DNA of 64,000 bases from Diphasiastrum complanatum. Taxonomy: Eukaryota; Streptophyta; Lycopodiopsida; Lycopodiales; Lycopodiaceae. The notes beneath the pieces were generated by a model, which saw nothing but the letters and a program-made list of their open reading frames with translations, was not told the DNA's origin and made no database searches. Shown here piece after piece: positions 24,365-34,301 of this stretch. Location of the stretch: positions 33,363,683 to 33,427,682 of the forward strand of contig CM055101.1 in the NCBI GenBank assembly GCA_029204225.1, given 5' to 3'. Both the position numbers and the translations under genes were made by a program. Position 1 is the stretch's first letter. Each line of letters begins with the position of its first letter.

Positions 24365-25193
24365 TGTGCAAAAAGTACAAAAAGGGCCAAGAGTGGATCC
24401 TAATCTGATCTTCAAGAGGGATTGGATGTTAGATTTACTTGATCTATCAATCTACATAAGATTAAGATCAATCTAGATCAATTCTAGACATAAAATCCAA
24501 ACAAGAACAATAATTTATTGAAGGTAAATGTACTTGCTGGTTTCACACGTGTGAAACCCTGTCAGGGTACGGACTCCAACCTGAAAATCAAGTACACACT
24601 GATAGAACCTCAAAACAATCAAAACAAATGTAGACAAATGGAGAGAATCACTCAAAATTGCTTCCAAAACCAAGATTGGTGTCTCACATTGATTATGGCC
24701 AAATGTGGCTCTATATATACAATAAGTAGGAGCTCGTGGTACTGATCATCCCTATGATCCCACATGTGTGAAGGTGCTTTGTCATATGATGATTCATCAT
24801 GCAAAACTGACACTTGGACAAAACCTTCTATTTTGAGCACTTTTGGTCCCCTTCTATATGGAGATCTACTTGGAAATCTTCTAGAAGTCAAAATTCGCCT
24901 ACTTCAGCTTATTCCACACATGTGAGCTGTCCTCTACACATGGGATATGACACCTAACCAAATAATGTGGCTCATGCAATCAATAGATTGATGCCATGTG
25001 TCATATGTCTAGAAAACTAGTTTTTAGCCTTTTTAGCCACTAGAACTTGAATTAAATCATGTGTACAACCTATATGATTATAGTACATGACAAGTACACT
25101 ATTTTCACATGTGGGAACAGTCTCCACACATGTGTAATCATCCTATATACAAGATTTTTGGCCTCTACCAAGCTTATTTTTGCATTTTTCACA
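24365..25193 (-). repeat. LTR (5' LTR in element orientation)
   Basis: The 829-bp right copy, followed at once by the target duplication CTAAA. It has the same palindromes as the left LTR. Confidence 0.94.
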
Positions 25194-25198
25194 CTAAA

Positions 25199-26037
25199 TG
25201 CAAGTCTTACTACTTGTGTGCCACAATTTCCATATCTCCATTATAAAAGAATTTCATGATATGTTTTAAAGAAAATTGACTCTTGCAATTTAGTTGATTA
25301 AATTTACGTATTATGAAAGTATTTTGACATAAAACCCCAATGTGATTACAAAGTTTAAGTGTTAGTTTTTATTACTTACTCTTTTTTTTATTGTAACACA
25401 TGTTATGTTAACATAAGCTTGTTCTCCCAACCTTATGTAAGGTATAGATGTATGTGACAATTTCAAATTTTCCTTAACGCTTACCCAAAAAGGCAATTTG
25501 ATATAAACTAAGCTAGCATCTTGCTTTCAACTATCTAGAGTACATTTTTTTTCCCACAATGGTGAGCTTGATTACTCTTATGTACCTTGATCCAAAGCTC
25601 CCAATATTGGCTCTAAGATGCATGTTGCATATGCTAACCAACATTGAGCTTGAGGTCTCCATTGTGAAAGGAGCACACTTAGCCAACTTAGCCATGATAA
25701 GGGACAACAACACATGTAAATGTACCATATGCTCATATCTTCCAATATCTTAGTTGAATTGTTGTTTGACCACATTGCAACTAAGACCGCAGTGTTGTCA
25801 ATTACTATAAAGTCCCAATAGAGATTTTTATATTAGTTCATGTTAGAAATGGATGATGGCTATTCTTGCTATAGCTTGAAATTCCTCTGTTGTCCATGGC
25901 CAACAAACTCAATACAACATTAAAAACATAAATCAAGTGGTCCAACTAACAAAATGCTTGAAAGATTATAGTTTGGCGCCTTAAATAAAGATCTAGGATC
26001 TAGATCATTATTATGCACTTAACTTGCAAGAACAGCA
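25199..26037. other. Spacer, nothing recognised
   Basis: AT-rich spacer between two LTR elements. Short frames near 25530-25775 overlap on both strands and show no family resemblance. Confidence 0.45.
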
Positions 26038-26742
26038 TGTAAATTGATCAGACTAATGAATGAGAGGCCTCACACGTGTAAAAACTTGTCACTGTATGGA
26101 CATTGGACAGAGAGTGAAGTACATTATCTATGGATAGCATTCAATGCATAAAATCACAACACAAATGGTAGGAACAACGTGGATTTGCCTCAAAATCAGG
26201 ATCTCTCATCAAATTTGATATTCACAATGATGATCTAATATAGATCAAGTACATTTCAACTTTATATGCTGACTCAGCAGGCCTGGCACTTGCGGGGAAT
26301 GCCACATCACTTCAGTTCCACCAATCAATGCTAGATAAGCACCAACCTCTTTGATTCCTAGATTGATGCCATTGCCTCACCATGACTTTTCTTGATTTGA
26401 GGTAATCCCTAACTTTTAGGAACTTACAAAATCAACTCCTATGATCACCTATTGATATTTTCCAGATATGTACACATGTGGGAACAGCCTTTCACACATG
26501 GGAAACCTCCATTATTCACATGAGTATGCTTGATCAACTTAATAAAAAGGTGCCAAATGACAATTTTCAACTTGACTAGCTTTTTACTACTTCACACTTA
26601 TGTCAATCAAGACTTTTCTATCTAACTAAAAATAAATGCATTTAGGCCTAAAATCGACATGTGGAAAAAGGCTCTACACATGTGGGATCAAGTTATACAC
26701 AAATAATCATAGATCAAAGCTAGTATTTTGACAATTTTAACA
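26038..26742 (-). repeat. 3' LTR of the Copia element
   Basis: About 705 bp from TGTAAATTG to TTTTAACA in plus orientation. A purine tract (GAGGAG on minus) adjoins it at 26743. It contains several CACATGTG/CACGTGTG words. Confidence 0.85.
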
Positions 26743-26753
26743 CTCCTCAAAAT

Positions 26754-26892
26754 CTAGCTAGGCAAATCTAGTGTACATCTATCTACAACACCAAGTGCAT
26801 ATCTCAACTTCATAAATGAGTCCTTTGGCAATGGTTTGGTTAAAATATCAGCAACACATTCGGATGATGACACATGATGGAGCTTGATCATT
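26754..26892 (-). pseudogene. Copia RNase H C-terminal tail
   Basis: The minus strand encodes IKLHHVSSSECVADILTKPL and the following leucine-rich end, the classic C-terminus of Copia RNase H. It is joined in frame, just upstream, to a Gypsy RT N-terminus ending PPYRM, so the 82-codon ORF 26754-27002 is a two-family fusion. Confidence 0.9.
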
Positions 26893-27556
26893 CTGTAAGG
26901 TGGTCTATTAACAGGAGATGATCTAGGAATCTGCTCAATCTGATGTTCCACATTTTTTTTAGGGCGTAAAACAGATGGGAGTTTACTCGTGAACACATCC
27001 ATAAACTCCTCCCTAATCTACCAGTCTAGGTTAGTTTGGTCTTGACATACATCATATTCTCAAGCAGAAATAGACATATCATACAAGAAACAAACATACG
27101 TACACTTACAGTGAACGTTACGTAGTTGTCTCATCGTGATTAAAGATATTGGAGGCATATCAGGCTCACCACGCAAGGAATGAATCTTGCCATCGTGTTG
27201 GAACTCGTATACATGAGCATCCCAAGCGATGTAAGGTTTTATAGCCACATGCCAACAGATTCCAAGCACCACATCGAAGCGAGCCAAACGGGTAATCTCA
27301 AAATCTAACTGCTCGGTATAGCCTTGAATGGTCAGAGGCATACCCACAACCTTGGCTTCCCATACTTCCGCACACTTTCCATCAGCCATTTCTACTGTGT
27401 ACTGGTACCGGGATGGTTGTGTGCTCACTCTTAACCATTTAATCAAAGCAAAGTTAATAACGTTATGTGAGGACCCCGTGTCAAATAGAATCAAATCAAC
27501 TCTACCCCACATCTGCCCACGCATAACAATTAACCTTGCTTACACTAAAGCTTAGA
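26893..27556 (-). mobile_element. Gypsy protease-RT segment inside the Copia element
   Basis: The minus strand has a 154-codon frame (27060-27524) with LFDTGSSHNVI, the Gypsy aspartic protease active site, and a downstream DVVLGICW flap-like block. It is followed by the RT N-terminus (ending NRPPYRM). No Gypsy LTR, integrase or target duplication is visible, and it lies in the same orientation as its host. The similar protease at 54977-55420 shows the Gypsy family is present elsewhere in this window. Confidence 0.87.
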
Positions 27557-27581
27557 TCAGATTTATTGATTGTCAAATAGA

Positions 27582-28460
27582 TCAAGGAGCCAATAAATTT
27601 CTAGAGAGTGTGATGTCCTCAAAGGATGCTTCTTCACCATCAATAGAAACTTTCACAACTTGCTCCATAGGAGTTTCAATCCCTTTACAATCTTTCATTC
27701 TAAACTTTTCTAAGATGGAAGTAGCATACTTTGATTGACAAATGAAAGTAAAATCATTGCTTCTAGAAACTTCTATACCAAGTATGAATTTAGGAAATCC
27801 TAGATCTACCATCTTGAATTAACTAGACAATGCTATCTTGACATCTCTTACGCCATTAAGATCATTTCCTATGAGAATACTATCATCAACATACAAAACC
27901 AAAATAATGATCTTGCCATCATTACATTTGACATACAATGAAGGCTCATAAGAGCTAATCACAAAACCAATAGAGTAGAGATAGTTATGCAACCTAGAGT
28001 GCTCCATTGTCTCTCTTATGGTGTTCTCCTATCCTCATCTTAGGGGTTATCCCTTTGGGTTCTTACAACCAAGCTTTAGTTGTTTGCTTGAGTCTATCTT
28101 CAAGAAGCAAATTTTGTCTTCATCTCCTTCCTTGATGAAGCCCTCGGGTTGCAACATGTAGATCTCTTCTTCCAAGAATCCATTTAGAAAAGCATTAGTC
28201 ACATCAAGTTGGAAAAGCTCCCATTTGAAAGAAGTAGCAAGACAAATGATCAGTCTTATGGTGACAAGCTTAGCAACTGGAGCAAAAGTTTCATCATAAT
28301 CTATGTCTTTAGTTTGCAAAAAATCTTTTGCTACAAGCCTTGCCTTGTACTTATTAATGGATCCATCTTTATTGTATTTCAATCTATAAATTCACTTACA
28401 AGAAAGTGACTTCCTCCCATGTGGAAGATTTACAAGCTCCCAAGTTTGATTTTCCATTGG
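27582..28460 (-). pseudogene. Copia reverse transcriptase (broken)
   Basis: Three open pieces on the minus strand (28047-28382, 27819-28007 and 27582-27812) cover the RT: KARLVAKDF, QLDVTNAFLNG, LYVDDSILIG and the thumb region with CKGIETPMEQ. Frameshifts separate them. The RT stops at about 27582, where the Gypsy segment begins. Confidence 0.9.
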
Positions 28461-28514
28461 TGCATCAAACTCAACTTGCATCGCATCTTTCCAAGATTGT
28501 GACTTAATAGCATC

Positions 28515-29600
28515 TTAAAAACAAGATGGTTCTTCAAGCATAGTAGTCAAGAAAGTGTAGGAAGTAATAGGATAAGAATCTAGATTCTCAAAGTCTTCAT
28601 CATCTTGAAGCTCCTCCTCGGCCTTTGCAAGATCTTTGACAACATGAGAGTTAGATGAACTCTCATTCACATTGGCATTGTGAGATTTATCAAAGAGAAC
28701 ATCTCTACTTACTTTAACTTTCTTAGAGATAGGATTATAAATCTTATATCCCTTGCCACATTCACTATAGCTAGCATAAATGTCTTTAAATGAAGTAGCA
28801 TTTTCTTTCTTCCTTTTAAAGGAATGTGGACATAACAAATACATCCAAAAACTTTCAAATCTTTTAGATTTGGCTTTTTGCCATACAAAGCTTCAAAAGG
28901 TGTGATTCCACCATGGCACTATTAGGAAGCTTATTACATAAATAATTGGCACAAGAAATGGCTTCTCTCCAAAATGAAATAGGTAGAGAGGCATCTAATC
29001 TTAATGCTTTAACACATTCACATAAAGATCTATTCTTTCTCTTGGCCACCCCATTTTGTTGGGGGGTGTAAGTACATGTGAATTCTTTTTTAATGCCATT
29101 AGCCTCACAAAAATCTCTCATGCTATTGGAGATGTACTCTCCTCCATTATCACATCTTAACACTTTGATGCTAGTATTAAGTTACTTTTCCACAAAATTT
29201 GAACAAAGGAATCATGCACTAAGCTTTTCAAACACAAAAGATAGATCCATGTGTATATTGAACAATCATCTATGAAAGTTACATACATAGAAGCTCCACC
29301 ATTAGATACATGTAAAAATGAGTGTACATTCGAGTGTATAAGATTAAGAGGAAAGGAAGTTCTATTCATAGATCTCTTAAATGGTTGTTTATGTATCTTG
29401 GATAGACCACAAGCTTCACAAAGCTTGCCACACTTGGATATGGATTTGGGAAGCCCGAGTGTTAGTTCCTTGAAAATCATGGACTCCATAGCTTGATAGT
29501 TCGGATGGCCTAACCTTTTGTGCCACAAATCCTCCCTTTCCATGCTCACACTTCCAATGAAAACATTAGCAACCATTAGGAGAGTTCTAAATCCCAAATA
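28515..29600 (-). pseudogene. Copia integrase region (broken)
   Basis: The minus strand has a LWHKRLGHPNY zinc-binding start (29157-29597), a FIDDCSIYTW core block, then a frame change to LRCDNGGEYIS and QQNGVAKRKNRS (28864-29163), then the C-terminal linker (28515-28844). The acidic residues of the catalytic core are mostly visible, but the frame is interrupted at least twice, so it is inactive. Confidence 0.9.
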
Positions 29601-30330
29601 GACCCTTTGTGAAGATTCTTTTTATATTTTTTTCTCAAATTTTTCTTACACATGGACCAATCAAAACACTCAAATTTGAAATCTACGTAACGTAACTTTT
29701 TGAGTCCACATTTTGATTCCATACTAAAAATGGCATAACTTATTAGTGGTAAGTCCGAATTTAGCGGAATTTGGTGCATTAAAAAGTGCTTGACAAGGGC
29801 TTTCCAATGATATGTTACATGACATACTTCTGAGCTACGATTAAAAAGTTATGGCAAGTAAAAAATATTAGTGTTATAATATTTTAATAATAAAAAAGAC
29901 ATCTTGCACGAATTCTTAAAGGGTCTTTTTGGAACCCAAAACTCCTCTAATGCAACTTGAATAATCTTCCTTGCTTAATGCCATTAGCAATGCTCATTCT
30001 TCATTATGAAACAAATACCATGCTTGAAGTGTACATCTAATCCATTATCCGTAAGTTGTCCAACACTCGACAAATTTTTTGTGATGGATGATACATAAAG
30101 AAGAACATTATCAAGATCTATCCTTTTTGAAGATCCAAGACGTAAATAGATCTTATGCCATCTATCTTACACTCTTGATCACTTGCAATGAATATAAACT
30201 TTTTAGAATCATTATATGAGAGTAAGGTACAAATATATTCCTTTTGATGAGACATGTGGGAGCTAGCCCCACTATCAATCCACCATATATCCTTGCTTGA
30301 TGTTGGTGTTGTAGATGCCATCAAGGATGA
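29601..30330 (-). pseudogene. Copia protease region (degraded)
   Basis: The minus-strand frame 30118-30324 contains [13 protein letters not shown], the intact Copia aspartic protease motif. Beyond it, toward 29601, the frame is lost to stops. The segment 29600-29940 looks unrelated to Copia and may be a small insertion or strongly decayed sequence. Confidence 0.85.
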
Positions 30331-31126
30331 GTTGCAATTATCCTCCTCAAAAACAAGATTGCCTTGCTTGTCCTTCTCTTGAGCATTCTTCTTCTTGAAG
30401 CTTCGATTTTGAGCTTTGATTTTTCCTTCTTGGACTTGCCTTTGGAATTTGATCCTCCATCCTTGTCCTCGGCCTCCTTGCCTTGGTTTTTCTCACATGG
30501 ATTAGTCTTCTTTTTGCCTTTGAATGAGAAGTTGGCCTTCCCCTCTCCACCTTGCAAGGACATTGATCCCATCCTTGCTTTAAGATGTTGCATCCTAATC
30601 TCCTCAGCCACAAGCACATTAGCAGGTAGATGATCTTGTCAATAGCAGGTAGATGATCTTGGATGGCAAAACTTTGGACTAAATTAGTGTAATCATCACC
30701 TAGTCCATTGAGAAAGACTTGCACGAGCTCATTATCTTGGATTTTATCTCCAATGGAAGCCAATTCTTTGTTCAAAGATTTGATTCTAAGCACATACTCT
30801 TGTGCACTTTCCTTTCATGCTTTGAAGTACTTGATTTCTAAGTATGAGTCGAGGTCATTGCTCACATTCATCTTAATACAATATAAGGCCAATCTAGCCT
30901 TTTTCTTGTATCTTACTTGGTCTTGCCCACCAAGAGGTTCATCCTCCTCTTCTTGGACAATGTCATAGAGATCATGGAGCACCAAAAGTGACGCCATTCT
31001 CACTTTCCATATGGCATAGTTTGTGGATGTAAGACTCTCATTGGCTTCAAGTAGAAATCCACCCATAGATGCCATTATGAATGATTTAGCTCTTGAAATA
31101 ATGATTCGCTTTCTGGAATGATCCAA
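30331..31126 (-). pseudogene. Copia gag (frameshifted)
   Basis: The minus strand encodes a gag N-terminus (31126-30815) with NYAIWKVRM and VRYKKKARLAL, then a central domain (30793 down) with VQVFLNGLGDDY and VQSFAIQD. Overlapping frames reveal a frameshift near 30620. A lysine-rich tail is present but no complete CX2CX4HX4C knuckle could be placed. Confidence 0.87.
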
Positions 31127-31293
31127 GGTAGACTTCTAGCACTCAAAATGCTTCTAGTCTCGGCCCAATCAATCTAGCACAAAGCTTGGATGATGGTACA
31201 ATGAGATCAATTCTCAAATCTAGCAAATCACTCCCCAGACCTTTGATTTATGGCAATCAACTCCCTAGTTCTCACCACTCTCTATCAAGATCA

Positions 31294-31528
31294 TGTAAAT
31301 TGATCAAACTAATGAATGAGCGGCCTGGTACTAACAACAAGGATTTACCTCAAAATCAAGATCTCTCATCAAATTTGATAGTCACAATGATGATCTATAT
31401 ATAGATCAAGTACATTTCGACCTGATATGCTAACTCAGTAGGCCTGGCACGTGTGGGACACATCACTTCAGATCCACCAATCAATGCTAGATAAACACCT
31501 ATCTCTTTAACTCCTAGATTGATTTTAG
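31294..31528 (-). repeat. Truncated 5' LTR of the Copia element
   Basis: About 235 bp matching parts of 26038-26360, with an internal deletion of ~140 bp. The primer site to its left is too decayed to assign with confidence. Confidence 0.78.
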
Positions 31529-32385
31529 GTTGGAGACCACTATTTCTAGCATAATTATCTTGTAGCATGCTACTAGTTATGAGCACAATCATAAATATCA
31601 CATGAAATGAAGCACAAATGGCAATACGAGCAAAAATTGGTAAAGCCTCCTACTGGGGCCTAGCCCCTAAGTCGTGAATAAAAATAAGGGCCCTATAACT
31701 CCACATAACAAAGGAGACATGCAATCGTCCATGCACAAAGTCTTAGACTCTCTAACTCCATTGTTTCTTTCGAAAGTGATGAGAGACATCAAGAAGAGGC
31801 GCCACATACAAGATGAGAAACTAACGTTCATGATCATTTGTTTCATGAGGCACTGTAGATACTCATAAGAAATGTGTGACATTTGAAATCTCCTTGCCAG
31901 TGATGTTAAAAATTATCAATGTTCAGACCAACACAATAATATCCAACGTGCAAAACATAGAAATCCTTTTTTGATAAAAGTTTCCCAATATAATTTGGGA
32001 CACCATGCAAGACTTTCGTACTACAAGTCACATGAGCTGAAGTGACTTCCAACTTGCAAAGATCAATGGGTTGCCTATATCTTTAAATGAATTTCAAACA
32101 AATTTGTGATAGGCCATGAGTGCTTGTGAGATGCACTGTGTTTCTAGAAATGTGTTTCTAAACTGTGTTTCTGTTTTAGGGAAGCGTTTATGAAAAATGT
32201 TTTTTTTTTTTAAATTGTTTTTTTGTGGGCAATATGGGTATCAAATTAAAGCTCTAATTAAGGGGAGTACATTTATATAGGTTGCCAAATGTTTCGGGTA
32301 CAAGGTGGTCCAGTTTAGGTGCATCAATTCCTACTAGATTCTTGTCGAGGATAAAAAAAATAGAATAGCTTGTCGTGTTACAGGA

Positions 32386-32450
<65 letters not shown>

Positions 32451-34118
32451 GGTGCGCGGGAATAGACTGCCATGGTCAGGTTAAATGAAAAATAAAAATC
32501 TGGTCTATCAATAATTCGAGGCAACGAATCGCAATATATATATAGACACACACACACATATCATAGACGCTTGGAGCATCCCAAAATGTTGTTCCGAAAC
32601 GGTCTTTTTGTTTGTTTGGCAATATGGGTGTCAGAAAACAGGTTTTTGATGAAAATCTAAAGGTAATTTTTCCAAAAAAAAATTATGTACTATAAGAGCC
32701 CACAAATCCCTGAGATTACCTAAGTATTGATGATTCACTGATTCATGATGAATTGATTCACTGATTTAGTGTTTGGGGTCTATGCTCATCACACTGTCAT
32801 GACCATGTTATGAGGAAGCTTGTTGCAAATCGTCAAAGTTGTGGATATCCGGAACGTGGAACCCCCCAAAAGCAACAATGATATATTTATTTATTTATAT
32901 GTATAAGGACTACAAAATGTCCACACTCATACATACAGTCTCGATAGAGCCTCAAACCTTGGACATGCTTCTTGGTACTATCAACTCGTAGAATCACAAA
33001 GAATTGAAACTGGGTGGGCAAGCCCAACTCAAGCATGATACACCAACTCACCACATGGGAAAATCAAACCTTGGACATGAAAGAGGCAATCAACAACCTA
33101 TATTACCCCTATATTCAACAAGAGAAGTTCTGCATGTTTAATTACTTGTCAACAACAATGCACATGTCAAATCGAACTTAGAAATACATGCAATTGTAGG
33201 TGCAGCAAAGTGCTCTTAACAACTCCACTCTTTAGCCACACGGACACTACCATGTTTCATTCTTTTGCAGAAACATGGTAGTCGAGGTCTTAAAACTAGC
33301 AATATTCATGTGTTTGGTCATTTTTCCTATCAACAATCTAGATGATTGACCCAATACAGATTAACACAGAATATTACTCGAACCTTACCACTTTCAGGTG
33401 TGATACTTACAAAAACATTTATTGATGGTTTTCTGGCTAAAAATCATGCAGCTGAGTTCCAGAGTCCTTCATAATATGCAATTTATTTTCCAATATTACA
33501 ACAAATTAATAAAAAACAATTTCTAATAAAAAGCATGACCACCAGAAGTACAACATGAGCTCATATGATGAAAAGCCCATAGAACATCCTTGAATAAACA
33601 TATCTGTACTTCTACATGATAAGAAAAACCCTTTCTTCTACCATAAGAGATCTAAATGCAAAGTTGAAAGATACCTTCAGGGAATCAAAGAATGGCTGGC
33701 TACTGACACAAAAGCTGAGCCTCTTATATCCTTAAAGTTGAACAAAAATCCAGTCTCCTCTCTGTTGTTTCGCACCAAAGAGCCACTTACTCTGAGGTGT
33801 ACAAAGTAGTACCTTGGTGATTATACCATATAAATCCAAATCACCTGAAATAAAGAGAACCACCAAGAGCTGAACAGAAAACCTCCACCATATATGTTCA
33901 ACCTGCAGCTTGCTTCAAGTTACAACCTGATAAGTAATTCAGGAATGCATTATGTATTACGAGCCAAGATTTTCTATTCAAATTGTGGTCACATTTGAAA
34001 TGAAGAACAATTTCCTTTTTAGCATCTCACACAAATGATTGCCACATTAAGATCATATGAATAACTTCGTGGATATAGTCACATCAAATTTATGCACATA
34101 TTTATTGACACTCAAAGA
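31529..34118. other. Region downstream of VPS39, no coding sequence seen
   Basis: Contains a microsatellite at 32390-32447 and a short CA run near 32548-32558. The right part (about 33480-34118) probably includes the VPS39 3' UTR on the minus strand; AATAAA-type words occur on the minus strand near 33480 and 33420, but the poly(A) site cannot be fixed from sequence. No further gene was found. Confidence 0.5.
32390..32447. repeat. (TC)n microsatellite
   Basis: An uninterrupted ~58-bp CT/TC dinucleotide run. Confidence 0.97.
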
Positions 34119-34301
34119 TCAAGTTGGTGTAGATAGGCTAAGCTTTGCATTCTGATCACGATAACACACAAAATGAACAAGGGTTCCACTGGGATAAACA
34201 GCAAAGACACTAGTCCCAATTCTTTTATGGCAGATGAAGCAAGTTCGGTCACTCGTAATTTTTACAACCCTCTTTCGACATTGTAAAAGTTCCTCACGCA
34301 C
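34119..34301 (-). CDS. VPS39: VPS39 last exon (C-terminal zinc-binding domain)
   Basis: Sixty codons plus stop, preceded by a TTGCAG acceptor. It encodes [18 protein letters not shown] and a Cys-x2-Cys pair with a later HFVC, the conserved Vps39 domain-2 zinc site. Compared with Arabidopsis, one residue is missing just before the LVHF stretch. The tail after the last Cys is short. Confidence 0.96.
   Translation of the reverse strand: MREELLQCRKRVVKITSDRTCFICHKRIGTSVFAVYPSGTLVHFVCYRDQNAKLSLSTPT

Larger units (their letters stand above)
21510..25193 (-). mobile_element. Complete non-autonomous LTR retrotransposon with unusual ORF
   Basis: Two direct LTRs (21510-22343, 834 bp; 24365-25193, 829 bp) run from TGTGCAAAA to TTTTCACA and differ by roughly 2%. 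The element is flanked by the 5-bp target duplication CTAAA (21505-21509 and 25194-25198). A perfect initiator-Met primer site lies on the minus strand beside the right LTR and a purine tract (GAGGAG on minus) beside the left LTR. The 2.0 kb interior holds one long ORF and none of the usual gag, protease, integrase or RT motifs, so it must depend on another element. Confidence 0.94.
26038..31528 (-). mobile_element. Copia retrotransposon, minus orientation, with embedded Gypsy segment
   Basis: On the minus strand, a truncated 5' LTR (31294-31528) is followed by gag, protease, integrase and RT, then a foreign Gypsy block (26893-27556), then the Copia RNase H tail and a 3' LTR (26038-26742). 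All coding parts carry stops or frameshifts. The two LTRs share sequence starting at TGTAAATTGATCA, but the right one lacks internal and end segments. Confidence 0.9.

Noticed and set aside
32200-32660. Poly-T runs followed by GGCAATATGGGTATCA near 32205 and 32610, similar to text near 63015
   Set aside because: The resemblance is limited to a few words and could not be extended to a defined repeat or element end.
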